This document shows positions 54,262 to 62,133 of a stretch of 64,000 nt of DNA, one piece after another. How positions within the stretch are numbered: the first letter of the stretch is position 1; the number at the start of each line of letters is the position of its first letter. The stretch spans positions 6,717,501 through 6,781,500 of the forward strand of contig NZ_JAGIOH010000001.1 of NCBI RefSeq assembly GCF_017876625.1, given 5' to 3'. This DNA comes from Streptomyces syringium. Lineage in GTDB: Bacteria; Actinomycetota; Actinomycetes; Streptomycetales; Streptomycetaceae. The position numbers and the translations under genes are program-made. The notes under the pieces were generated by a model. The model did no database searches, was not told the DNA's origin, and saw only the letters and a program-made list of their open reading frames with translations.

Positions 54262-55632
54262 ATGGGCGTGACACGCCGTACGCTCCGTCTTGGAGCCTTT
54301 CTCCTGGCCCCCGGCTACCACGTCGCCTCCTGGCGTCACCCCACGGCCCGCGCGAACGGCGGCCTGGACTTCGCTCACTACCGCGAGCTCCTGCACACCG
54401 CCGAGCGCGGCAAGTTCGACATGTTCTTCGTCGCCGATGGGGTGGGCATCCGCACCCCGTACAACAACGCCGACGAGCTGAGCCGATGGGGTCGCTTCCT
54501 CCAGTTCGACCCGCTGACGCTCCTGTCCGCCCTCGCCGTGCACACCACGCACATCGGTCTCGCGGCGACCGCGTCGACGACGTACAACGAACCGTTCCAC
54601 ATCGCGCGGAAGTTCGCCTCGATCGACCACCTCAGCGCCGGCCGGTCCGCCTGGAACATCGTCACCTCGGTGACGGACGCCGAGGCGAAGAACTTCAACC
54701 GCGACTCCCAGCCCGACCACGCGTCGCGCTACCACCGGGCCCGGGAGTTCATGGAGGTCGTCACCGGCCTGTGGGACAGCTGGGACGACGACGCGTTCGG
54801 GTACGACAAGGAGTCCGGGCGCTACTTCGATCCCGACGGACTGCACGTCCTCGACCACAAGGGCGAGCACTTCTCGGTGCGCGGTCCGCTCAACGTGGCC
54901 CGCCCGCCCCAGGGTTACCCCGTGCTCATCCAGGCGGGCGCCTCCGCGGACGGCCAGGACTTCGCCGCCCGCTGGGCGGAGGTGGTCTTCACCGCCGCCC
55001 AGACGCTGGAGGAGGGCCGGACGTTCTACCGCGGCATCAAGCAGCAGGCCGCCGCCTACGGGCGCGACGCCGACCAGATGAAGGTGATGCCCGGTCTCTT
55101 CCCGGTGATCGGCCGCACCCGCGCCGAGGCCGAGGACAAGTACGCGGTACTGCAGGAACTGGTCGACCCGGTGGTCGGGCTGGGGCTGCTCACCCAGCTC
55201 CTCGGCGACATCGACATCTCGGGCTTCCCGCTGGACGAGCCGCTGCCCGAACTGCCGCCGACCCAGGGCAGCACCAGCCGCCAGCAGCTCGTCTACGACA
55301 AGGCGCGCCGCGAGGGCCTGACGGTCAGGGAGCTGTACCAGTCCCTGACCGGGGGCCGCGGGCACCGCGTCGTCATCGGCACCCCCCAGGACGTCGCCGA
55401 CCTCATGGAGGAGTGGTTCACCGGGGAGGCCGCCGACGGCTTCAACGTCATGCCGCCCGTGCTCCCCGAGGGCCTGGACGACTTCGTCGACCTCGTGGTG
55501 CCCGAGCTGCAGCGCCGGGGCCTGTTCCGCACCGAGTACGAGAGCACCACCCTGCGCGGAAACCTCGGCATCGACCGGCCCGCCCGTGGCGCCGCGGCCG
55601 AACTCCCGCTCAGCAGCACGGGCCCGTCCTAA
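54262..55632 (+). CDS. LLM-class flavin monooxygenase (NtaA/SnaA/DszA family)
   Basis: 456 residues: LRLGAFLLAPGYHVASWRHP at the start, DMFFVADGVG, HTTHIGLAATASTTYNEPFH, AGRSAWNIVTSVTDAEAKNF and YPVLIQAGASADGQDFAARW. This is the two-component FMNH2-dependent monooxygenase group that includes nitrilotriacetate, EDTA and dibenzothiophene-sulfone monooxygenases. It needs free reduced FMN from a separate reductase, and none lies in the visible cluster. In this setting it could oxidise an amine, imine or sulfur-containing intermediate. GGAG eight bases before ATG 54262; first gene of the operon, 21 nt before the aminotransferase. Confidence 0.88.
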   Translation: MGVTRRTLRLGAFLLAPGYHVASWRHPTARANGGLDFAHYRELLHTAERGKFDMFFVADGVGIRTPYNNADELSRWGRFLQFDPLTLLSALAVHTTHIGLAATASTTYNEPFHIARKFASIDHLSAGRSAWNIVTSVTDAEAKNFNRDSQPDHASRYHRAREFMEVVTGLWDSWDDDAFGYDKESGRYFDPDGLHVLDHKGEHFSVRGPLNVARPPQGYPVLIQAGASADGQDFAARWAEVVFTAAQTLEEGRTFYRGIKQQAAAYGRDADQMKVMPGLFPVIGRTRAEAEDKYAVLQELVDPVVGLGLLTQLLGDIDISGFPLDEPLPELPPTQGSTSRQQLVYDKARREGLTVRELYQSLTGGRGHRVVIGTPQDVADLMEEWFTGEAADGFNVMPPVLPEGLDDFVDLVVPELQRRGLFRTEYESTTLRGNLGIDRPARGAAAELPLSSTGPS

Positions 55633-55653
55633 GTCCAGGAGTGAGCACCCCCC

Positions 55654-56823
55654 ATGCCTTCCTTTGCCAGAACCCTCAGCGAGATACCGCCCTCCCCGCT
55701 GGTGACCGTCGACCGGCTGCTGCGCTCCGGCGCGCACACCGAACCGGTGCCGTTGCAGCAGGGCAAGACCGTCTTCGAGCCCTGCGCGCGGCCGACCACC
55801 TGGGAGCGCGCGGAGTTCGGGATCGCGGCCCACGAACACGCGCCGCCCGCCGGAGTCCCCGCGCTGCGCTCGGCGTTCGCCGACGCGGCGAGCCGACGCC
55901 GGGGCACCCCTGTCGACCCCGGGCAGGTCCTGGTGACGAGCGGCGCCACCCACGCCATCGCCGTGACCCTGCACGCCATCCTGGGTCCGGGCGACGAGGT
56001 CCTCATCCTGTCCCCGCAGTGGCTCTTCGCGACCGGCCTCGTGTGGGCGGCCGGCGGGACGCCGCGCGAGGTGCCGGTCTTCCTGGAACTCAGCGAGGAC
56101 CCCGGCTTCGACTTCATCGCCGCGATCGAGCGGGCCGTGGGCCCGCGCACCCGGGCGATCTACTTCAACAACCCCAACAACCCGACGGGCTTCCGCCTGG
56201 ACGAGCGTGCCCTGGGCGCGCTCGTCGAGCTCGCCGCGCGGCACGACCTGTGGCTGATCGCCGACAACGCGTACGAGAACTACGACTTCAGCGACGGCGG
56301 CTTCCTCGACACGGCGGCCGTTCCCGGCGCGGCGGAGCGCACCTTCTCGGTGCACAGCTGCAGCAAGACGTACGCGATGCCCGGCGCCCGTGTGGGCCAT
56401 CTGATCTCGCCGCCCGGCGCGGAGGAGATCCTCACCAAGTGGTCGCTGCACACGCTGTACTCGGTCTCCACGGCCGCGCAGTACACCGCGTTCCGGGCGC
56501 TCGCCACACCCGCCGACGAGCTGGCGCGGCGCCGGGCGGCGGCCGAGCGCGCATGGCGACTCGCCGACGCCGCCCTGGAGATCCCGCACACCCGCGTCAC
56601 CGGCGGGCTCTACACCTTCCTCGACCTGAGCCGCTACGGCGACGGCGCGGAGTTCGTGCGCCGCTGCGCCGAGGCCGGCGTGGGACTCGCGCCGGGCCGG
56701 GTGTTCGGCGCCCACTGCGACGGCTGGGCCCGGCTCTGCTTCACCGCGGCACCCGAAGAGGTCGTCACGGACGCCATCGGCCGTATCAACAAGATCTACT
56801 GGGAGGGCGGCCGTGACCGTTGA
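55654..56823 (+). CDS. Class I/II PLP aminotransferase
   Basis: 389 residues of fold type I: PAGVPALRSAFADAASRRRG, VLVTSGATHAIAVTLHAILG, IYFNNPNNPTGFRLDERALG (cofactor and substrate-binding Asn), DNAYENYDFSD and the PLP Lys in HSCSKTYAMPGARVG near residue 238. It transfers amino groups between a 2-oxo acid and an amino acid and resembles kynurenine/aspartate aminotransferases. Next to the PanB homologue it may aminate or deaminate a hydroxymethylated 2-oxo acid. The PanB gene starts 11 nt before its stop. Confidence 0.9.
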   Translation: MPSFARTLSEIPPSPLVTVDRLLRSGAHTEPVPLQQGKTVFEPCARPTTWERAEFGIAAHEHAPPAGVPALRSAFADAASRRRGTPVDPGQVLVTSGATHAIAVTLHAILGPGDEVLILSPQWLFATGLVWAAGGTPREVPVFLELSEDPGFDFIAAIERAVGPRTRAIYFNNPNNPTGFRLDERALGALVELAARHDLWLIADNAYENYDFSDGGFLDTAAVPGAAERTFSVHSCSKTYAMPGARVGHLISPPGAEEILTKWSLHTLYSVSTAAQYTAFRALATPADELARRRAAAERAWRLADAALEIPHTRVTGGLYTFLDLSRYGDGAEFVRRCAEAGVGLAPGRVFGAHCDGWARLCFTAAPEEVVTDAIGRINKIYWEGGRDR

Positions 56824-57787
56824 CACCACCGTGGCCAGGCCGGCGGCGGCTGCCGCGCTGGCTCCGTATCTGCACCGGTACGACAGCCCGGCGCAACTCG
56901 GACTCAAGATCAACGCGTATCGGGGTTACGAGGTGGAGGGCCTCGCCGAGGCGCTGCGCGCGCCGGACCTGCACGACGCCCCCGTCGAATGCGTGATGGT
57001 CGGCGACTCGTACTTCATGACACACCTGGGCCGCGACGGCACCACGCTGACCGGCGACGCCGAGCAGGAGTGGGGCCTCGCCACCCTCACCGGCCTGGTG
57101 GCCGAGGTGCGCAAGGCGCTGGACGCCGCGTTCCCGGCCGCCAGGCGGCCGTTCCTGCTCGCCGACCTGCCGGACGGCACGACCCGCACCCCCGCCACGG
57201 CCCGGGCCGCCGCCGACCGGTTCGTCGCGGCCGGCGCGGACGCCGTCAAGATCGAGGTGGCGGGCGAGGGCGAGTTCGACTGCATCGAGGCGGTGGCCCG
57301 CACCGGCACACCCACCCTGGCGCACCTCGGCTACACCCCGCAGAGCGGCGGCCTGGCCCGGCACGGCGACGCCCTGGACGGCGCGCTCGCGCTCTTCGCG
57401 CAGGCCCGCCGTGCCCGGGCCGCGGGCGGCTGCGGCCTGATCATCGAGATGGTCAGCGAGGCGGTGAACCAGGCGCTCAGCCGGCCGCACCCCGAAGGCC
57501 TTCCGCTGTACTCGGTGTTCAGCGGCCGGGCCCGCTGGGGCGGCCAGAGCCTCAATCTGTGGGATGCCGTCGTACGCCCCGTCCCGGGCGGCCGCTACTT
57601 CCCGCCCACCCCGGTGATCGACGCGGCCGAGGTGCCCGACCGGTACACCCCGGAGCTGATCGCCGACCGCATGCGCGAACTGCTGCGGCTCAGCGTCGCC
57701 GGCTGGTTCCCGCTCTCCCCGCGCACCGCCCTGACCCCCCGTGAGACGGCCGAGATCACCGGCATCGACCCTTGGAGTGCCTCATGA
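56813..57787 (+). CDS. Ketopantoate hydroxymethyltransferase (PanB) homologue
   Basis: 324 residues, longer than typical PanB. Conserved points: LKINAYRGYEVEGLAEAL; ECVMVGDSYFMTHLG with the first metal Asp; LLADLPDGTT with the second Asp; AVKIEVAGEGEF; HLGYTPQSGG; catalytic Glu in GLIIEMVSEAV; and SGRARWGGQSLNLWD. PanB adds a hydroxymethyl group from methylene-tetrahydrofolate to 2-oxoisovalerate. The placement inside a metabolite operon, with no other pantothenate genes, suggests a paralogue that hydroxymethylates a pathway 2-oxo acid. GTG 56813 has GGGAGGG upstream. Its stop overlaps the next start (ATGA). Confidence 0.85.
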   Translation: MTVDTTVARPAAAAALAPYLHRYDSPAQLGLKINAYRGYEVEGLAEALRAPDLHDAPVECVMVGDSYFMTHLGRDGTTLTGDAEQEWGLATLTGLVAEVRKALDAAFPAARRPFLLADLPDGTTRTPATARAAADRFVAAGADAVKIEVAGEGEFDCIEAVARTGTPTLAHLGYTPQSGGLARHGDALDGALALFAQARRARAAGGCGLIIEMVSEAVNQALSRPHPEGLPLYSVFSGRARWGGQSLNLWDAVVRPVPGGRYFPPTPVIDAAEVPDRYTPELIADRMRELLRLSVAGWFPLSPRTALTPRETAEITGIDPWSAS

Positions 57788-59109
57788 CCACCGCCGAACC
57801 GCTCACCGCAGGGCCGGTGACCCCCGGATCGGACACGGCCGTCTTCGACGAGCTCGAATCGGCCGTACGCACCTACTGCCGGCGCTTTCCCGCCGTCTTC
57901 ACACGGGCGGCGGGAGCTCGCATGTGGGACGCGGAAGGCCGCGAGTACATCGACTTCCTGTCGGGCGCCGGAGCGCTCAACTACGGGCACAACCCGCCCG
58001 AGGTGCGCGCCGCCCTCATCGAGTACCTGCAGGCCGACGGGCCGGTCCACGGCCTCGACCTGCACACCGGCGCCAAGGCCGCGTTCCTGCACCGCTTCCG
58101 CGAGGTGGTGCTCGCGCCGCGCGGGCTCGACCACCGGGTGCAGTTCACCGGGCCGACCGGCACCAACGCCGTCGAGGCGGCGTTCAAGACGGCCCGCCGG
58201 GTCACCGGACGCACCGACATCATCGCCTTCACCGGCGGCTTCCACGGCCTCTCGCTCGGCGCGCTCGCCGCGTCCGCCACCTCGTTCAAGCGCGGGGCGG
58301 CCGGGGTGCCGCTCGGTCACGTCACGCGGATGCCGTACGAGGGGTACGCGGGCGAAGGCGTCGACACCATCGACTACCTCACCCGCATGCTCGACGACCC
58401 GGGCAGCGGCATCGACCTGCCCGCGGCCTTCGTGGTGGAGACCGTGCAGGGCGAGGGCGGCCTCGCGGCGGCGAGCGCGCCGTGGCTGCGCAGGCTCGCC
58501 GACGTGGCGCGCGAGCGGGGCATCCTGCTGATCGTCGACGACATCCAGGCGGGATGCGGGCGCACCGGCACCTTCTTCAGCTTCGAAGAGGCGGGCATCG
58601 TCCCCGATCTGATCTGCCTGTCCAAGTCCATCAGCGGCTTCGGCCTGCCGATGGCCCTCGTCCTGATCCGCCCCGAGCTCGACCAGCTCGGCCCCGGCGA
58701 GCACAGCGGCACCTTCCGCGGCAACAACCTGGCCTTCGTCACCGCCACGGCCTGCCTGGACCGCTGGGCGGATCCGGAGTTCGCCCCGCAGGTGCGGCGC
58801 AACGCCGCCGCCCTGGAGGAGCGGCTCACCGAACTGGCCGCCACCTTCGCCGACCTCGGCTGCACCGTGCTGGGCCGCGGCCTGATCCGCGGTCTCGGCT
58901 TCACCGACCCCGCCCTCGCGGACCGCGTGTCACGGGCCGCCTTCACCCGCGGGCTCCTGGTGGAGACCTCCGGCGCCCGCGGCCAGGTCCTCAAGATCAT
59001 GCCGCCGATCGTGGCGGACGCCGAAGAGCTGGCGCCCGGCCTCGCCCTCCTCGCCGACGCCATCGCGTCGGCCGCACACGACCACGTATCCGAAGGGGAC
59101 CCGCGTTGA
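57784..59109 (+). CDS. Class III aminotransferase, EctB-like (diaminobutyrate--2-oxoglutarate type)
   Basis: 441 residues. YIDFLSGAGALNYGHNPPEV, VQFTGPTGTNAVEAAFKTAR, AFTGGFHGLSLGALAASATS, ETVQGEGGLAAASAPWLRRL, DDIQAGCGRTGTFFSFEEAG and the PLP Lys in ICLSKSISGFGLPMALVL follow the pattern of EctB, which converts aspartate semialdehyde plus glutamate to L-2,4-diaminobutyrate. No ectA or ectC is present, so it is not an ectoine locus. The likely product is a diamino acid or other omega-amine, a natural substrate for the N-oxygenase encoded directly downstream. ATG 57784 overlaps the PanB stop. Confidence 0.88.
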   Translation: MTTAEPLTAGPVTPGSDTAVFDELESAVRTYCRRFPAVFTRAAGARMWDAEGREYIDFLSGAGALNYGHNPPEVRAALIEYLQADGPVHGLDLHTGAKAAFLHRFREVVLAPRGLDHRVQFTGPTGTNAVEAAFKTARRVTGRTDIIAFTGGFHGLSLGALAASATSFKRGAAGVPLGHVTRMPYEGYAGEGVDTIDYLTRMLDDPGSGIDLPAAFVVETVQGEGGLAAASAPWLRRLADVARERGILLIVDDIQAGCGRTGTFFSFEEAGIVPDLICLSKSISGFGLPMALVLIRPELDQLGPGEHSGTFRGNNLAFVTATACLDRWADPEFAPQVRRNAAALEERLTELAATFADLGCTVLGRGLIRGLGFTDPALADRVSRAAFTRGLLVETSGARGQVLKIMPPIVADAEELAPGLALLADAIASAAHDHVSEGDPR

Positions 59110-60074
59110 GCATCGCCGAGCACGAGCAGACCATCGAGGACGGCCACGCGCACGGCATCGACGAGACCGTGCTGCGCCGGATCGCCGACTCCTGGCCGCG
59201 GCGCGCCACGATCCGCACCGACCTGGACCAGATATCGGAGCCGGAGGAGTACGACGAGCGGCTGCCGGACTACCCGGAGCACCTGCTGCCGTTCGCCGAG
59301 CACCCCCTGTACCTCGCGGCCACGCCCGAGCAGCGCCAGAAGGTCCTCACCATGGCCTGGCTGGTCTACAACGAGCGGGTCATCGCGGCCGAGGAGTACG
59401 TCGCCAACCCGACCTTCGCCATGATCATGCACGGCGCCTTTCCCGGGGCCGACGGCATCCAGCTCAAGCGCGCCGTCCAGCAGACGCATGTGGACGAGGT
59501 CTGGCACACCTACATGCACATGATCGCGATGCAGCGCACCCGCGAGGTCCGGCAGATCACCGGCGAGCCCGCCTACCCGCACACGGTCACCTACCGCCGG
59601 CTCCTCGAAGCCGACGCGAAGGCGTCGGAGCGCTGGGAGCGCGACCTGCTGAAGCTGGTGTGGACGACCGTCTCGGAGATCAGCGTCAACGCCTACCTGG
59701 AGCTGCTCTCCCGCGACAAGACCGTCCAGCCGCTGCACGCCCTGGTGCCCCGGCTGCACGCCCGCGACGAGTCCGCGCACTCCTCCGTCATGGTCGAGGT
59801 CGCCAAGGCGCTGTACGTGCACATGAACGCCGAACAGCGCCGTACCTTCGTCGACTCGCTGCCCAAGGCGCTGCACGCCTTCGTGGAGCAGGACTTCGCG
59901 GTGTGGCCCGGCATCCTGCGGGCGGCCGGGTTCGAGCAGGCCGACGAGATCGTCGAGGACTGCCGCCGCCAGGCCGGCACCGGCCTGCTGGTGCGCGACT
60001 TCTCCGGGGTACGGCGCATCGTGCGCGAGATGGAGCTCGAGGACCAGGTCGACTTCGACTTCGGGGCCGAGTGA
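59106..60074 (+). CDS. AurF-type diiron N-oxygenase
   Basis: 322 residues from a TTG start that overlaps the aminotransferase stop (TTGA), with AAGGGG eight bases upstream. The diiron ligands of AurF, p-aminobenzoate N-oxygenase, are recalled as E101, E136, H139, E196, H223, E227 and H230. Here E96, E131, H134, E191, H218, E222 and H225 match all seven at a constant offset of five: ERVIAAEEYV, HVDEVWHTYMH, VSEISVN and HARDESAHSS. The enzyme should use O2 to turn an amine into a hydroxylamine or nitro group. Tight coupling to the EctB-like gene suggests that its amine product is the substrate. The electron donor is unknown. Confidence 0.87.
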   Translation: MSIAEHEQTIEDGHAHGIDETVLRRIADSWPRRATIRTDLDQISEPEEYDERLPDYPEHLLPFAEHPLYLAATPEQRQKVLTMAWLVYNERVIAAEEYVANPTFAMIMHGAFPGADGIQLKRAVQQTHVDEVWHTYMHMIAMQRTREVRQITGEPAYPHTVTYRRLLEADAKASERWERDLLKLVWTTVSEISVNAYLELLSRDKTVQPLHALVPRLHARDESAHSSVMVEVAKALYVHMNAEQRRTFVDSLPKALHAFVEQDFAVWPGILRAAGFEQADEIVEDCRRQAGTGLLVRDFSGVRRIVREMELEDQVDFDFGAE

Positions 60075-60075
60075 C

Positions 60076-61308
60076 GTGAAGCTCACCGCGGGCGGGCGCA
60101 GACTCGCCGCCGCAGCCCTCGTCCAGTCGCTCGGCATCGGCCTGTTCATGGCGAGCTCCATGGCGTACTTCACCCGGCAGGTGGACCTCTCGGCGAACCA
60201 GGTGGCCTCCGGGCTCGCCCTCGCCGGTGTCGTGGCCCTGGGGATCTCGCTGCTCGGCGGGGTCCTCGCCGACCGGTACGGGGCACGGCGGGTACTCGCC
60301 GCGGTGTATCTGGGGCGGGGGGTGTGCTGTGCGGCGTACGTCTTCGTCACGGACTTCTGGCAGTTCATGGTGGTGACACTGTGCGCGGTGGCGTGCGACC
60401 GGGCGGGGCCGCCGGTGCTCCAGGCACTGGTCGCCGTGGCCGTGCCGGAGCGCCAGGAGCGCACCCGCCTGCTCGCGGTGGTCAACGTCGTACGCAACTG
60501 CGGACTCGGGGTCGGCGCGATGGCGGCCGGCGTGGCGCTCGCCAGCGACACCCAGGCCGCCTACCGGGTCACGCTGGTCGCCATCGGGCTCGCCTTCCTC
60601 GGCGGTGCGGTGCTCGTGCTGCGGGTGTCCGAGCTGACCGCGCCGACAGCGGCCGAGGCCGCCCCGGAGGGCACGGCCGAAGGACCGGTCAAGGGCCGGG
60701 TGCTGCCCGACGCGCGCTATCTGACGCTGACCGGGCTCAACTTCCTGCTGTTCTTCTTCGACACGATGCTGCTGGTCGCGATGCCGGTGTGGATCCTGGA
60801 GCACACGGACGCCCCGCGGGCCACCGTGTCGGTGCTGTTCGCGCTGAACACCGTGCTCGTCGTGGTGCTGCAGATCCCGGTCAGCCGGCTGGCGACCGGC
60901 CAGCGGCGCACCACCCGGATGCTGACGTGGACGGGCGCCGTACTCGCGGTGAGCAGTCTGTGCTTCGCCGCGTCCGGCTCCGTCGCGGGCGGGCCCGCGG
61001 TGGCGTGGCTGGCCGCCGCCGTGGTGACGCTGTCGCTGGCCGAGGTGATCGCCAACTCCGCGGTGTGGGACCTGTCCATAGCTCTGGCCCCCGAGGAGCA
61101 GCGCGGACGCTATCTGTCCGTCTTCAATCTGAGCGTGGCCGGGCAGCGGGTCCTCGGCCCCGTGATGGTCACCGGGCTGCTGCTCGGCTCGGGTTCGCTC
61201 GGCTGGGTGGTGGCCGCGGGGGTGCTCGTGGTGGCGGGCTTCGCGGCCGAGCGGGTCGCCCGCGCGGCGGGGGAGCGGATACGCGCGGAGGTGGCCGTCC
61301 ATGCCTGA
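60076..61308 (+). CDS. MFS transporter
   Basis: 410 residues with about 12 hydrophobic helices: AAALVQSLGIGLFMASSMAY at the N-terminus, GVVALGISLLGGVLADRYGA with the MFS loop 2-3 DRYGARR motif, and NFLLFFFDTMLLVAMPVWIL. It resembles drug/metabolite exporters of the DHA type and is the likely exporter or self-resistance pump of the cluster. GTG 60076 is one base after the oxygenase stop. Its stop overlaps the next start by 8 bp. Confidence 0.87.
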   Translation: MKLTAGGRRLAAAALVQSLGIGLFMASSMAYFTRQVDLSANQVASGLALAGVVALGISLLGGVLADRYGARRVLAAVYLGRGVCCAAYVFVTDFWQFMVVTLCAVACDRAGPPVLQALVAVAVPERQERTRLLAVVNVVRNCGLGVGAMAAGVALASDTQAAYRVTLVAIGLAFLGGAVLVLRVSELTAPTAAEAAPEGTAEGPVKGRVLPDARYLTLTGLNFLLFFFDTMLLVAMPVWILEHTDAPRATVSVLFALNTVLVVVLQIPVSRLATGQRRTTRMLTWTGAVLAVSSLCFAASGSVAGGPAVAWLAAAVVTLSLAEVIANSAVWDLSIALAPEEQRGRYLSVFNLSVAGQRVLGPVMVTGLLLGSGSLGWVVAAGVLVVAGFAAERVARAAGERIRAEVAVHA

Positions 61309-62032
61309 GCTGTCGGTCCTGGTCTTCGCGTCCCTCGCGGTGTTCCTCGGCGCGCTGGTCCAGGGCAGCCTGGGAGTGGGTCTCGCCCTGGTGTCGGCGC
61401 CGGTGGTGCAGATCGCCGCGCCGAGTCTCATGCCGGGGTCCCTGCTCCTGGTCGCCGCCGTCCTGGCCGCGCTCGGGGCGGTCCGGGAGATCTCCCACAC
61501 CGACTGGTACGGCGTCTCCTGGGCGATGGCCGGGCGGATCGTCGGCACGGTGGCGGCCTCGTACGTGATCCTCGTGGTCTCGGTGTCGACGCTCGACCTG
61601 CTCTCGGCGGGCATCACCCTGGGCGTCGTCTCGCTGCTCGCCTTCGACCCGGCCAGGCTGCCCAGGAACCGGGGCACCCTGATCGCCTCCGGCGCCGTGG
61701 CGGGCCTCACCGGGACGACGTCGTCCATCGGCGGGCCGTTCATCGCGCTCGTCTACCACCGGGAGCCCGGGCCCACGGTCCGCGGCACCCTCAGCGTCTT
61801 CTACACGGCCGGGACGCTGCTCTCGCTCGGCTCCCTCACCGTCGTGGGCCGCCTGCCGGGCAACCAACTGGCCTTCGGGGCCATGCTGCTGCCCGCGGTG
61901 GTGGCCGGATTCGCGCTGTCGGGGCCGGTCCGGCGGCGGGTGGACGGCGGCGGCCGGATGCGCGGAGCGGTGCTCGTCCTCGCGGTCGTCGCGGCGCTCG
62001 TCCTCCTCGTCCGGGGGCTGGCCGCCATCTGA
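61301..62032 (+). CDS. TauE/SafE-family membrane transporter
   Basis: 243 residues with about eight membrane helices. It opens ELSVLVFASLAVFLGALVQG and has GVGLALVSAPVVQIAAPSLM plus a repeat half SGAVAGLTGTTSSIGGPFIA, the TauE/SafE (sulfite/sulfonate/organic acid exporter) pattern. Such a gene inside a biosynthetic operon is unusual; it may export sulfite or a small anionic by-product or product. The 8-bp overlap with the MFS gene shows that it is in the same operon. It is the last gene before a 101-nt gap. Confidence 0.85.
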   Translation: MPELSVLVFASLAVFLGALVQGSLGVGLALVSAPVVQIAAPSLMPGSLLLVAAVLAALGAVREISHTDWYGVSWAMAGRIVGTVAASYVILVVSVSTLDLLSAGITLGVVSLLAFDPARLPRNRGTLIASGAVAGLTGTTSSIGGPFIALVYHREPGPTVRGTLSVFYTAGTLLSLGSLTVVGRLPGNQLAFGAMLLPAVVAGFALSGPVRRRVDGGGRMRGAVLVLAVVAALVLLVRGLAAI

Positions 62033-62079
62033 CGGGACGAGAGCGGCGCGCCGCCACGAGCACGCCGGAACAGCAGGAA

Positions 62080-62097
62080 CGCGTCCGCTGGGACGCG
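62080..62097 (+). terminator. Hairpin in the gap before the dehydrogenase gene
   Basis: CGCGTCC and GGACGCG form a 7-bp stem with a 4-nt loop. It may attenuate rather than end the operon, since the next gene follows 37 nt later. Confidence 0.4.
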
Positions 62098-62133
62098 CGA
62101 GCAACACGTACTGAGAAAGGAACGGATCGGATC

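Noticed and set aside
53911-56913. A 1000-codon minus-strand open frame through the cluster
   Set aside because: Antisense to the flavin monooxygenase and aminotransferase, both of which have full motif sets.
57784-59109. EctB-like aminotransferase as part of an ectoine operon
   Set aside because: No EctA acetyltransferase, EctC synthase or EctD hydroxylase is present; the neighbours are oxygenases and ligases.
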